Assembly (NCBI RefSeq): GCF_020536995.1
Contig: NC_068367.1
Span: 67,467,192-67,531,191, forward strand
Reading direction: 5' to 3'
Origin: Dreissena polymorpha
Lineage: Eukaryota > Mollusca > Bivalvia > Myida > Dreissenidae
Length of the DNA: 64,000 bases
Part shown: positions 11,717-23,678 of the stretch, in pieces
Position numbering within the stretch: position 1 is the first letter of the stretch
Layout: every line of letters begins with the position of its first letter
Notes under the pieces: model-generated
Told to the model about the DNA's origin: nothing
Database searches by the model: none
Seen by the model: the letters and a program-made list of their open reading frames with translations, nothing else
Translations under genes and position numbers: made by a program

Positions 11717-14700
11717 ATGGTTCAGTGTGTTGCTTTCGGGTGCAAAGAACGTGAGGAAAAGGGAAAGAAGGTTTTTTTCCGTTTTGCGAAGGATGATGTT
11801 ACTTGTAAGAAATGGATAAAGGCAGTAAATTCCAGGAGCCTATTCTAAAAGGAACCGGTAATTATGTTTCTAATGACTAATCTATGCTTGTTTATTTTGA
11901 TATTCACAGTGCTAAATAATGTTAGTCCGATTAGTCAGCATATTATTACAAATGATTTCAAGACATTTGTATTAAAAAATGCGTTGACATCTGTTTAGAA
12001 AATAATGCACAATAGTCTCTGATGTTTATTTCAAATACTGGTCAGGCTAATACAAAGGAGAGGAAGCTGTACTGTAGAAATATTGTTTGACCTCTAGACT
12101 TTAGTATTCTCACACATTGTTTTGTCAAACATTTGAATCCGCAAACAACTTATAAGTATTTCTTCACAATATTAACCATGCATTATATTTAAATAAATTA
12201 TATTAAATCAATAACATAAAGGTGGTCTTATAAGCGCAGTGGTTGATATGTGTCCTTCTCAGCTAGGTGACCTGAGCTCAAGGCCATTTCCTGTATATTG
12301 TTGAGTAATGTCAGAGCTGTTGATGGTCAACATACAGGATGGATTAGGTTTTTCTGGATAATGAGCCTTCCACTCAGAACACATCCGCAAAAAATGGAAA
12401 TCTTTCTGTACCAAGTAGCTGGAAAATGCTGCTTATATGATAATTCCAATTTCATCCACACTTTAACCCTTTGCATGCTGGGAAATTTGTCGTCTGCTAA
12501 AATGTTGTCTGCTAAATTTCTAAAATTAGCATTTTCTTCGATTTTTTTCAAAGAATACTATCAAAACAGCAAACAGTTTGGATCCTGATGAGACGCCACG
12601 TTCTGTGGCGTCTCATCTGGATCCAAACTGTTTGCGCAGGCCTTCAAAATTCGGTTCCCGCACTGAAAGAGTTAAAAGTCTAGTCAGTTTATAAGCTATG
12701 CTGGGGCACACATGGGTTCGATCATGTACAGCCTTATGCCCAGTATGGATATGCCTAATTATTTTACCTTTTAATATATATTTTTCCAAATTTTCTTATA
12801 TTTGTATGCATGTATGAATTAATGGCTTAGTGACAAACAATTAATTAAAACACTTCTCTTATTAATAAGGAAAAATAGGTTAATCAGTGGAACAGCTTTA
12901 AAACTGACAAAAACATTCCATTTGATAAATAAATAAGACTAGCTAACTCACCAACAATATTCAAAGTATAAAAATAAAATTGGGCTTATTTCAATTACAT
13001 TTCCATAAGATAAAAAAATTATGAGAGAATCCAAGTGCTGGTAAAACAATAATTATGTAAACTTTATTATACTGATTTATTGAACAAAATAAAAAAAGTA
13101 CTGTCTATTACACAGATGATTAAAAGACATTGTAAAAGTAAATTTGAATAGTATTAATAAAAATATTAATAGTATTTACTAACACCATTCAGCATGCTGT
13201 ATTGAATTATTCAGATAAAAATGTAAATTGAGAAGGGTTTTGTGCATGGACTGTAATTATTTGTACAATTTATTATTTCTTAAACAATGAACAGCTTGGC
13301 ATTTCTCTGAAATAATATTCTCTAGATTCAATTAAATATAACAAAGCACATGATTGCTTTCTTAGTTTCTTAAGTTTCACGAATGTCCATGGTTACCAGT
13401 CAAATTGACACCAGTTACCAGTGTTGTATATTAATCCATACAGAACTGTGTCATGGAGTTTATGGCTATTTGGTTGTTGAATAGCGCCTTATCTTTGGAT
13501 ATATCACAAGATTATGGTAGAACACAGTATGGTTTCAAGATAAAAGATTATTCCTAGCCCAATTAAATCAACAAACAATCATAAAATGTATTACTATCAG
13601 ACCAGTGCCCTAGCTTAGCTAACCAAGGGGTGCAGTTCCAAGTCCACCCAAGGTCTCACTATGCCCTACACCATGCTCTTGTTTGGATTTTATCATATGA
13701 TTATAAAGGAAGTTGTTTTTATCAATAAATTAATATAAATGTTCAAACTGAAACTAGTTTTATTTATAATAGAAATTGTGTTTTCAATTAACAATCATGT
13801 TATTAGAAATATTTACTTAGTAATTATAATGAAACACATGCTTTTATATTAAAAATATGCAAATGAGATAATATGGCTTTGTGCACTGAAGAGCTCTTTT
13901 AAGAATTAGCACCCTTCAATTTCAAAATCCAAAAAGGAAACTGATCAGACTATCCCCACTACCACTCAAAGGCTAATGATTGCAATATATCTGTCGCGTT
14001 CTGAGAAAACTAGGCATAATGCCTGTGCGTAAAGTGTGACTGTCGTCCCATATTAGCAGTCCGCACAGGCTAATTAGGGACAACACTTTCCGTCTTAACA
14101 AGATTTTCAGAAAGAAGGGACTTCCTTTAAACAAAAAATACCATTCCAGCGGAAAGTGTCATCCCTGATTAGTCTGTGCGGACTGCACAGGCTAATCTGG
14201 GACAACACTTTACGCACCTGCATTATGCCCAGTTTCTCAGAGTGCGACTCATATTATTTCAAAGTTCAAAAGCATAGTTTGGCTTATATTAAGTGATATA
14301 AACATTTGTGTCATTCTGTCATTATTCTGTTTGAATTTATAAAAAGTAACATGAAAATTATTTGTAGGACCCATATTCATCATGTGTGGAAGAGTCTGTG
14401 AAGAAATGTCTTGTGAACAGTCGCCTGTTCGGATCAGTTATCCTGAATCACATTTTGATAATGTGTATTCGCAGTCATCACAGACATCTGAGGTTCGTAA
14501 TAATGTCAATTAATAATTAGTTTGTTTAACAATCTCCAAACAATGTCAATTATTAATAAGTGTGTTTAATTATTTCCAAACTGCCTGTTTTTTATGTGAT
14601 AGGAGTTACATATTTACATTGGCTTGAAAAAAAATCCTCTATTCTTGTGATATAGTTTTTATTCTTTATTTTCTGTTTCTATACATGGCTAAACTTTCTA

Positions 14701-15773
14701 TTTTTTTATGCTCCCAAAGGGTTGCATATAGTTTTTGAACTGTCCATCAGTTCGTCAGTCTGTCAGTCTGTTAGTCCGTCCGAAAACTTTAAAATTGGTC
14801 ATAACTTTAGCAATATTGAAGATAGCAACTTGATAATTGGCATGCATGTGTATCTTACGGAGCTGCACAATTTGAGTGGTGAAAGGTCAAGGTCAAGGCT
14901 ATCCTTCAAGGTCAAATGTCAAATATATGCTTCAAAGTGGCGCAGCAGGGAGCATTGTGTTTTTCTGAAAAATGCAAAATGTTAATCATTTCAGATGGTT
15001 GTATTTCGGCCAACAGAACATAAAGGATTCACTGTCAAACCACAGGGAAAGGACTCTCCTATCCTAAGTACAAGGCTGGACACCATGTGGTTAAAGCAGT
15101 TAAAGAGAATTGCACTTATGGTAATGTATTCATAATGAATTTTATTGTATAAATAATAACCACAGATAGCAATATTGAATTATCTTGTTGAAGAATTTTG
15201 TTTTTGCACATAAAAAAAATACATTACAGCTTACAGAAATCACCTGAACTTGTCCAATATGTTGAAACAAAATTTAGAAATTATAATTCTAAAATCTGGT
15301 GATTATTCTCAATGTAAAACAACATTAAATGTATTTGCATGTTGAACTTGTTGAGTTTTTAGAATAATCTTGATACAAGTCTCTTTTTCTGAACAGATAG
15401 TGAAATTATCTAAAATATCAAAATAAATACATGAGTTTACATGCAATCTTTTATCAAAATGTTTGGTTTCTTAAAGCAATAGATTTCTGTAATACATGGT
15501 TGAAGACAACAATACAAAAAACATTCATTGTTTATTATTCTCTTATAAGAAGGAACAATTTATCAATAATTATAATTTATTTTAATATAACTTTCAGACT
15601 ATGTTGATGAACTAATGGCAGAGCTGCTTAGGATGAAAGAGGAGTACAAGAGCGATGCCAATGCAAGTGCTGCCTCTGGCAACATTCTGTTTTCACCGCC
15701 ACCCCTGTCTTCATCTGCAAACAGAATCCTGAAGTCAGAGGCTGTGCAGAACCATCGTTCGCGATTTAATTAG
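11717..15773 (+). CDS. THAP-type zinc-finger protein gene, four exons, with frameshifts
   Basis: THAP domains are C2CH zinc fingers that bind DNA, found in host regulators and in transposases. The start at 11717 gives MVQCVAFGCKEREEKGKK, then FFRFAKDD and KKWIKAVN. The C-x4-C pair and F-x-F/W spacing are those of a THAP N-terminus. Proposed exons are 11717-11857 (donor GTAATT), 14368-14492, 14995-15120 and 15598-15773; acceptors end in TAG, CAG and CAG. Intron phases agree from exon to exon. Exon 3 carries MVVFRPTEHKG and then, in a shifted frame, KYKAGHHVVKAVKENCTY. Exon 4 continues DYVDELMAELLRMKEEYK and ends at TAG. One single-base shift is needed in exon 1 (before LKGTG) and one in exon 3, so the copy is broken or the base calls are wrong. 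The product would be about 220 residues. The partner His of the finger is not clear in exon 2. Confidence 0.55.
12467..12671. repeat. TTAA-flanked MITE, copy 1 (CCCTTT ends)
   Basis: TTAA at 12463-12466 and 12672-12675. Left end CCCTTTGCATGCTGGGAA, right end read inward CTCTTTCAGTGCGGGAAC. The centre is a near-perfect hairpin built on GATGAGACGCCAC (about 12580-12630). TTAA plus CCY ends suggest a piggyBac-type origin. It lies in intron 1 of the THAP gene. A second copy is at 47,226. Confidence 0.8.
13991..14252. repeat. GCCTGTGC-hairpin MITE, copy 1
   Basis: Inverted ends read GTCGCGTTCTGAGAAAACT at the left and AGTCGCACTCTGAGAAACT from the right. Internal blocks (CAGTCCGCACAGGCTAAT, GACAACACTTTCCG) recur in inverted orientation near both ends. 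Other copies are at 43,231 and 49,905, with a split remnant near 47,160-47,490. Confidence 0.85.
14706..14980 (+). repeat. Dispersed repeat (CATATAGTTTTTGAAC type)
   Basis: Starts with TATGCTCCCAAAGGGTTGCA, runs through a CAGTCTGT-rich block and an AAGGTCAAGGTCAAGG block, and ends near GGGAGCATTGTGTTTTTCTG. The layout is that of a repeat I recognise from many mollusc genomes. It lies in intron 2 of the THAP gene. The 87-codon frame through it is not a gene. Confidence 0.6.
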
Positions 15774-15910
15774 CGAACAGGGATGGAAATTAGTGGTTGC
15801 CCGTTTTGTTGTATAGTTATCTATTACTTTTAAAGAAAGTATTGGTTACACATGACACTACATGTACATAGTACTGGGCGCGTTGATGCTTACGATGGGA
15901 AACCAAAAAA

Positions 15911-18050
15911 CTATAGATGGTTGTCCATGTGGGCAACTAACTGTAAAACGTTAGTTTCCATCCCTGGCGAAGCAAAATCCAATGTATGAGTCGGACGGAA
16001 ATCTCTGGCTGCCACAGTGCATGACGGAAGAGGTCGTCGGTCCTTCTTGCTCAGACGGTGCCAAATCCAACGAGCCAGTCTTCTATATGCAATGAATCTG
16101 TATACTCTGAAGTTATAAATGTATAAGGATACCATTATGATAAATATTAGTATGTTTAGTAAAACAAAGGTACTTTTCAACTTGACAATTACACAAGCCA
16201 TGCTGTGGCAGATTCTTACTTAAGTTTACAGTTTAACAAACTTATTCAGCTTGAATATAATATTATATAATAATATTTTACTGAAAATATGTCAGAAATC
16301 AGATTTTGTAAGCAACTTCACATCATGTTGTAGCAGGTTGTTATTATAGTGTACTTTTTAAAAAATTAAACAGCTTGTATTTATATTTTTATTTCAAATG
16401 TTGAAAAATAATAATGAACTGGCATTTGTAAGTAACCAAAAATCATTGTATAGCAAATTGATACTTCATTTTACAATTAGATAACCCAGTCATCTTGTAT
16501 ACTCGCGTATTTTAATGTTGATTAAAATTGTTGTCTTTTTTATGTTATTTATCCACCGCCAGAGGCGGAGGGATATTGTTTTGGCGTTGTCCGTCCGGCC
16601 AGCACTTTTGTGTCCGGAGCCATATCGTGGAAGTGCTTTGGCGGATTTCATTGAAACTTGGTATGAGTATATATATGCATAAGAGGATGATGCACGCCAA
16701 ATGGCATTGTACACCATCTGTTAAAAACAGAGTTATGGCCCTTTGTATCTTGAAAAAATGCTTTTTACTTTAGGCACTTTTGTTTCCGGAGCCATATCTT
16801 GGAAGTGCTTTGGTGGATTTCATTGAAACTTGGTATGAGTATATATATGCATTAGAGGATGATGCACGCCAAATGGCATTGTATACCATCTGTTAAAAAC
16901 AGAGTTATGGCTCTTTGTATCTTGAAAAAATGCTTTTTACTGTATGCACTTTTGTGTCCGGAGCCATATCTTGGAAGTGCTTTGGCAGATTTGGCAGCTT
17001 GAAACTTGGTACGAGTATATATCCCCCCGCCAGAGGCGGAGGGATATTGTTTGGCGTTGTCCGGCTGTCCGTCCGGCTGCCCGTCTGTCCGGCACTTTTG
17101 TGTCCGGAGCCATATCTTGGAAGTGCTTTTGCGGATTTCATTGAAACTTGGTATGAGTACATATATTGATAATAGGTTAATGCACGCCAAATGGCATTGT
17201 ACACCATCTGATAATAACAGAGTTATGGCCCTTTGTATCTTCAAAAAAATGCTTTTTTAGTGTCAAATAAAGCACTTTTGTGTCCAGAAGTATATAGGCG
17301 GGGGATATCAATTCAACGAATTTGCTTGTTTTATTATTTGTATCAAAACATATTTACAGTATGAAATACAAATGACAAGTTCACACAAAACATTGTGTTA
17401 TTTAATGTCTACAGTGTATTTTCTTTACAAACAATCTGTCCTGGTTTCATAAACATTTTTAATAATTAATGACAACTTACTCATGTATTGGTTCTTCATC
17501 ACCGATGGGACCATTTACATCAAGGAACTCATAGACGAAACATCAATGACATCTTGATGTAGACAGTTAGCTTTGAAGCCAGTGTGCTCAGTTATGCACT
17601 TTACCCCTGCCTCGTCCATCCTTTCCATCAGCTCTGGGTATTCTGTGCAGCATTTGCACTCAATCTGCACACGATATGGTGTGCAACATGAACATGCACA
17701 CCTGAAAATAAAAGAAATACGTCGAATTGCAATACAGACATTCCTTCCTAATCAGAACAGGTTCAAGTATCCGTTCTAATTATAATAATTAGACCATACA
17801 ACCTAGTCATATTCAACAAGCTTGTACTGTAGAATAACAATCAAAGAATTTTTTTATTTTTGCCGACACCTGCATGTAACAAAATTATATATTTACCAAT
17901 CCGTATTCCCAACACGATGGTCGTCTTGGGCATCGGCAAAATTTTCCTCGCTGTCCGAGTCAGAATCAGAAAATTCTGATTGTCACTAAATTCTGGCTCA
18001 AACATATACGGTTGAACGGAAAACTCATCGTAATCGCTATCATCTTCCAT
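15911..18050 (-). CDS. P2X7 intracellular-domain-like (P2RX7_C) protein gene, three exons, with frameshifts
   Basis: The domain is the cysteine-rich zinc-binding C-terminal module of P2X7 receptors, which also occurs as stand-alone proteins in many invertebrates; no channel segment is seen. Exon 1 (18050-17897) starts MEDDSDYDEFSV and, after a one-base shift, gives an acidic run ending DDHRVGNTDW. Exon 2 (17701-17481) gives CACSCCTPYRVQIECKCC, then MDEAGVKCITEHTGF and, after another shift, YEFLDVNGPIGDEEPIHE. Exon 3 (16106-15911) gives VYRFIAYRRLARWIWHRL, then PLPSCTVAARDFRP, and stops at TAG. Splice sites are canonical (GTAAAT, GTAAGT; acceptors CAG) and phases agree once each of the two single-base losses is allowed. 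The gene faces the THAP gene tail to tail, about 140 bp apart, inside the same TTAA-bounded segment. The family call is strong; intactness is doubtful. Confidence 0.65.
16553..17310. repeat. Tandem/nested repeat with GCCAGAGGCGGAGGGATATTG starts
   Basis: Four units of about 165-190 bp share CACTTTTGTGTCCGGAGCC, GGAAGTGCTTTGGCGGATTT and GGCATTGTACACCATCTG. The start block CCGCCAGAGGCGGAGGGATA appears at 16556 and again at 17028, suggesting one copy inserted in or duplicated within another. The right end (GTATATAGGCGGGGGATATC) partly mirrors the left. It lies in intron 2 of the P2X7-like gene. Several overlapping short frames on both strands are by-products. Confidence 0.7.
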
Positions 18051-18354
18051 TTTTCAACATTTTTTATCTAAAGTTGCAAGATATAATACATCCGAAGCCA
18101 TTTATTATGCCGGCTCGTAATTGAGTCTTTATTGAGTGCCTGTTACGTCACTTCCGGTTTGAATGAAAATGGCGAGAACATCGGAATGTGTGAAAAATCG
18201 CGACTTTGTTCTATTCGTTCTCGCTAATAACACCGTATTTGAAATGAAGTGAGGAGCGAAATAGTTTAGATATGCACTAAATTCGATAAATAAAGGTGTT
18301 TTACGGGTTTTTAAAACCGCGGCAGGTGAACTTTAAACTGCAAACGGACAAATG

Positions 18355-18660
18355 TATGCAATTCTGATATCGATACTGCTTATGAACAGGTTGATCTTAA
18401 ACGCGATACTCGATATTACTACGATGCAAACGCGCAATTACAATAATGGTAGCTCGATTGCCATAACAAAAACGCGAAACTACGACGGTACGATCACGAT
18501 AATGCGATATAACTTCGTGTTGTCACCATCGTACTGTCAAATTTTCACCATCATAATGTCGTATCGCGTTTTCATGATCGTACTGTCGTTTTAGCATCAT
18601 CGTATTGTCGTGATATTGCGTTTTCATCATCGTACGTTCGCGTTATCATCGTCATTCTGA
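18355..18660. repeat. Degenerate CGTACTGTCG / CATCATCGTA minisatellite
   Basis: Repeated short phrases such as TTTTCATCATCGTA, ATCGTACTGTCG and ATAATGCGATA, in both orientations, give irregular units of about 20-30 bp. An 80-codon frame (18352-18594, +) is low-complexity and not credible as a gene. Confidence 0.45.
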
Positions 18661-19200
18661 CGTGATCGATAAAAATATGGGGCTAGATGGATCAACCGAA
18701 CTTTGAGTTACGATAGCAAATCTTGGTCTGTATTGGGGTCTTAGAAATATTTTTAAATACCATGTAATAAATGATTGTTTAACCATAAGATATTTTAGGT
18801 AAACAACGGAAAAGCTTTCTAAAAAGCTATAATCGTAAATTGTAAGGTAACACAACGCAACGGAACCTTATTTTAGCCACTTTAAAATAATATAACCAAT
18901 TTTGAAATTTATATTTCTCCAAAAGTAATCACCGTTACCAGTATACGTTAACAATTGCAGTAGGTTTGTATGACTTAAATTTAGAAAAGTTGTTCAATAA
19001 AATTGGCGTAAGATCTTCCCGTTGTATTCATAATCGACGGAAATATTGGTCAAAAGTGAGCTAGACAGCTACGCCGAAGAAAGCTATTTGACAAATCAAG
19101 AGGATGCCGTACGCCCGATCCATAGGTCTATGGGTGATTTCCGGTTAACATGAAACCCTCTTGAAAGTATGAATCATCTACCGGCTTCGGTAAAGCATAA
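18661..19200. other. AT-rich intergenic DNA
   Basis: No gene or clear repeat seen. Confidence 0.4.
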
Positions 19201-19202
19201 AC

Positions 19203-19425
19203 CGATTTATGCCTAGCGTCTAGAAAAAAGTTCGAGGCAAACGGCGTAGACCCAGATGAGACGCCACATGATGCGGCGTCTCATCAGGGTCTGCGCTGTT
19301 TGCTTACAGGAATTTCTGTAAGAAATATTCTAAATATAGAAATCAATATACCAGACATCCCTAATTTTGGAAATAAATGGATCCAATTTAGAAGGATGGG
19401 AGAGTCCACTCGGCATAAATGTGTT
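19203..19425. repeat. Hairpin MITE (GATGAGACGCC family)
   Basis: A long hairpin at about 19237-19303 pairs GCAAACGGCGTAGACCC with GGGTCTGCGCTGTTTGC around GATGAGACGCC and its complement. Outer blocks ATTTATGCCTAG (left) and CGGCATAAAT (right) are inverted relatives, giving the element its ends. A related central hairpin occurs in the MITE at 12,467. Confidence 0.75.
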
Positions 19426-19429
19426 AAAT

Positions 19430-22400
19430 AAAATAACACGTATAGACAAAACCTGACACTGACCTTCATGCATGAATAAATAAGTTCCGAACTGCAATCC
19501 GGTTAAATAGATAAGACTCCGCCCAATTACTGTTTTTCTGTCAGTTATATCGAGTAACATGTGCACATGACGTAATTCAAGACTGTAAGGTGAATGCTAA
19601 TAAAGTCAACAAGTTTCAAATTGATATTTGAGGGCTATCCATGCACGAGAAATTTACTGTATGTATTATAATGGCCCACAATGGAATTGAGAGCATTCCT
19701 TTTTATTTTTTTTTTCAAGTCTTTAAAGTTTATAACAGATCACGACTAATAGCACTACAAAGTCGTTTTTATTTAATAAGCTAACAGCCAATTTTCTTGA
19801 TTTTACTTTGTATGAATACCTTTGCTATAACGTGTTACGTATACCTGCAATAACCCGCGTGTTTTATTAACATGTTTGTGGAATGGTTATCTCCCTTGAT
19901 GAGAAAGCGTTGAGTTGCAATAAAATATTGGTTGGCTAAATCAAGGGTACTAGTGCAATTAGATTTCAAAATGGAATAAAAGAAATTGAAAAAGCATTGT
20001 TATAGCCATTTCGATTTACGTAGCTACTTCGAGTTAAATTATTAGTGTGAAATTGTTAAACCACGCATCATTATAAAGTCGTTTAAAAGCCAAGCCGTCT
20101 GAAACATTAGTTTTTAAAACTATATATACAAGTTATGAAGATGAAAGCTCGAGTTGCGATGTATGCGCATTGTTAGAAATAACGATATTAAGTGAATTAA
20201 AGTTAGGTCTAAATCTGTGTGCGGCCGGACTACCGTAGTCTGCGCGCGTATATTATAGGCCTTTTGCGCATTTAGAACATATAGACATTCAACAAATAGC
20301 GATGACTATATACACACGTGTTATAACCATGTTCATAGTGTTAGTATGAAGTAATTATTAATATACATGAAATCAAATAGGAGCTATCCACGATTAATCA
20401 CTGACTGATATCTTACCAATTGACATGGTATGTTACTATAATATGTTACGGTAAAAATAAATTTAAAAAAGTGTAATCTCTTATTTTTTGACGGACTTAA
20501 AATTTCATTTACATTGCAATTATTATAACAAGAAAATCGAAAGCACAGATGAACATCGTTTGATGTCGCTTGGATGTTTTTGTATTATAAATCCATGGCT
20601 CTTTATTGTGGACATAACGTAACGTTTACATTATCAATGCTTAGATCTACAAAAGCGCATGCTAATACCCACCTGGTGTACACCTCTAACATTCATTGAC
20701 TTCACAAAATGGTAATAAATCTCTGTTAAACCACATACTGAAACTAAATGACGATTTGCTCACCATCCCCTAAAGAGATACTACCTAAACCACGCCGGGT
20801 ATGCGGATACTTTGATAACGGATGGCACTTCGATACCAGAGAACAACAACAGCCACGCTCGAGAGAAGAGTTCTTCAGCTTGTTTTTGCATTAATGTTAT
20901 GTTCATTTGGTTTTCAGACAAGGAGCATTGTTTGGTCGATTAATGGTATAGCACATCGTATTGCGTAAAAAGAAATTCGCGGAAAAACGGTTGATTGTGT
21001 TAAAAAGGATAACATCCCATCGATAACCAGCATGAATTGGATGATCAATACATATTTCAACAAAATAAAATTACTTAGAAATTAATCAAGAGCTTACTAT
21101 TCGAAATAAAAGATCAATATATCCATTAATGTTACACTATGTTACCTTTAAGTTTACTAAGGTATTTGAAAAAATTCAAATGTTTAAAGAGTCGGATGCC
21201 AAATTTTCCTGGACACTTTTTTTAACGATAATCTCAATGACCATGGCACTTCTATTCCCGATTACTCGACACTTTTTACCAGATATAACACACTCTTTTA
21301 GTGAATCAGAAATGCAGACTTCGCTGTGAAATACCGTTGTAGTAAGCAGGCAATACGTAAAAAGTATGTTCTGACGTAAATTAAAAACGAATTACCGAAA
21401 CATTTTCTTATCCCTTTTAAATATGATTATGAGTACAGTCTATATAACCACATATTTTCCAGTTTTCAAATCACCCAACCGCCGGATCGTCGCATAGTAC
21501 ACGAGCTTATACAAATTTAACTAACGTTCTTTGTAGCGAAACGGTTGATCTGAAACATGTATAATTGTGTCCTAATGAAGGTACTAAGGTCATTTACTTA
21601 TATATTAGATAGCATGTCATGAACCATCACTCTGCTTAAACTGCTTCTTAGAGATACATATCAGCAGCGATGCAGGTCCGGTATTCTTTTAACTCAACCA
21701 ATAAAGTTATTAAGGGTCAGGTGAATCGCACTTCGAGCTAACGTTATTAAAAGAAAATGCTCCCTTTAAGCAGAGCTCACGATTAAAGAAGTTTTCAATT
21801 CCCTTATTAATGTTGTGGCTACGCATTAGTATTATGTTGATGATACGATTATAATGAGCACCAACGACATAGGATTTTATGAAGAACAAAGGTGTTTTTG
21901 CCTCTTAAAGACCTCTTCGCTTCCGATATTTAGAGCACTGCTTTAAGTTAAATTAAACACGATCGGGTTGATCCACATGGTCCGTTGTATTTTCATCTTT
22001 CTGAATCTCAAGTTACCAATAAAATGAAATTCGTTAAGTAGATAATTATTTCTGGTCGTCACTTGATATTTATTTTTACAGAAATAAGCATTTTAATATT
22101 ACTTAAAAATTGTAATATTATTCGTATACATTAATACTTAATAGTAATGTGCTTTTTGAAAACGAACAACGCTATTGGTTATATTTCAATTGTGTCGCCC
22201 TTTACTATGCACATTGAGTCGTTCTTCAAACTGTTTGGTAACGATAGCCATAATATACAAAAATGCATTGCACTTAGAACATAACACTCTGTTATCAGAG
22301 TGCTCAATTTGTTGAAAGTCTCCGTTATCCGACGTGTCCCTTATCGGGAATCAGTGTCTGCAAAATCATGGAAACCACCTATTAAAACATGCTCTATCTT

Positions 22401-22507
22401 CGTTTTTATTTCATTGAATACTGTCAAAATTTCAGTATTTGAAACACAATGATTACTCTAAATGCTGGAATAGAAAATAATTTCTTGCAATATTTCTCTG
22501 TAATTTT
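19430..22507. other. Long intergenic region, nothing recognised
   Basis: AT-rich throughout. The only frames over 60 codons (for example 21129-21329, +) lack recognisable motifs. Confidence 0.45.
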
Positions 22508-22773
22508 ATTGTGTCGAAATGTTTACTGTTCATCTTGTTCATGCTGTTTTCAGACCGAATTTTCTATTTTTGGGGCAAAATCTACCATCCTTCCGTGAAT
22601 TTTGTTCTTCCCAGGATAAAATGAAACACCATTTATCAACAAGAGCATTTGTCTTGTCAAAAAACACACGAATCTTTAGGATATCACTTCAAAAATACTG
22701 AGGAACTTACCTCTCGCGCGTGGCTTTTGTTTTTCTCTGTTATCGAAGTGCCATCGGTTATCGAAGTATGCAG
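22508..22773 (+). repeat. 266-bp direct repeat, copy 1
   Basis: Nearly identical to 23,343-23,608: both run from ATTGTGT and GAAATGTTTACTGTTC to TTATCGAAGTATGCAG. The high identity points to a recent duplication. The 60- and 87-codon frames inside are shared because the DNA is shared. Confidence 0.85.
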
Positions 22774-23268
22774 CGTGTATACAGTTTTATTTAATTCCAG
22801 TAACGATTTTGAGAATTTTCAATAGGAAAAAAGCTATATAATTTATATTTTAAAAAATCGTGTATTTATAATCAAAGTGGAATAACCTCATAAATATGCG
22901 TCTAATTGACAACCTGAGACTGACCGACTTATTAATATATGTACATGGGGTAATCAACGGGAGTTCTCCCAAATATGGAGATATATGGGGAACGGGCATT
23001 GAATCCGGTCGCCAAGGTAAAGAGCGCGAGCACAGCCGCTGCGCTACAGGACAACCACTTAGTTTCAGAGTTGATGTCGTTAGTATGAAAAGACTTTGTC
23101 ACAACAATATGAAAACGAAGTCAGTCACTAAAATGTGCATACTAAAGTTATTGTTTTATTCTATACTAAGTTCTATGTAGTTCAAATAGATTAGATTATA
23201 TTTGATCATGTTGCCTCTTATAAGTTTTAAGGTCAAAATTATTGTTATCCCAAGTATTGGCGTCGCAC
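22774..23268. other. Unique DNA between the 266-bp repeats
   Basis: A 94-codon frame (22896-23180, +) has no recognised domain. Nothing else seen. Confidence 0.35.
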
Positions 23269-23678
23269 TAATGTGCGGCGACTCTTATGTAATACGTTTT
23301 TTTTTTCGCTTATGGGAGGCGAAGTTATTTTACGGATCAATTATTGTGTTGAAATGTTTACTGTTCATCTTGTTCATGCTGTTTTCAGACCGAATTTTCT
23401 ATTTTTGGGGCAAAATCTACCATCCTTCCGTGAATTGTGTTCTTCCCAGGATAAAATGAAACACCATTTATCAACAAGAGCATTTGTCTTGTCAAAAAAC
23501 ACACGAATCTTTAGGATATCACTTCAAAAATACTGAGGAACTTACCTCTCGCGCGTGGCTTTTGTTTTTCTCTGTTATCGAAGTGCCATCGGTTATCGAA
23601 GTATGCAGTAATGTGCGACGACTCTTATGTAATACGTTTTTTTTTCGCTTATGGGAGGCGAAGTTATTTTACGGATCT
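23269..23678 (+). repeat. 266-bp repeat copy 2 flanked by a 70-bp direct repeat
   Basis: The 266-bp copy 2 (23,343-23,608) is bracketed by two copies of a 70-bp block (23,269-23,338 and 23,609-23,678) with CGACTCTTATGTAATACG and GCTTATGGGAGGCGAAG. The bracket suggests insertion or unequal exchange rather than simple tandem growth. Confidence 0.8.

Larger units (their letters stand above)
11354..18332. mobile_element. Candidate decayed Kolobok-type DNA transposon (~7 kb) with two genes
   Basis: TTAA lies at both boundaries (11350-11353 and 18333-18336). The ends are imperfect inverted repeats: left AGGTGAACTGTCG, right read inward AGTTCACCTGCCG, 9 of 13 matching. A further shared subterminal motif, TGACGT-ACAGGCACTCA, sits about 170 bp inside each end (11518 and about 18140) in inverted orientation. 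The segment encloses two convergent spliced genes, THAP (+) and P2X7-intracellular-domain-like (-). The Kolobok superfamily is known for TTAA target duplications and THAP-bearing transposases. I see no DDE catalytic core, so this may be a derivative lacking it, or two host genes between coincidental TTAA sites. Younger repeats sit in the introns. Confidence 0.5.

Noticed and set aside
16490-17260. Seven overlapping frames of 66-130 codons on both strands
   Set aside because: They repeat with the ~165-190-bp repeat units and lie in an intron of the P2X7-like gene.
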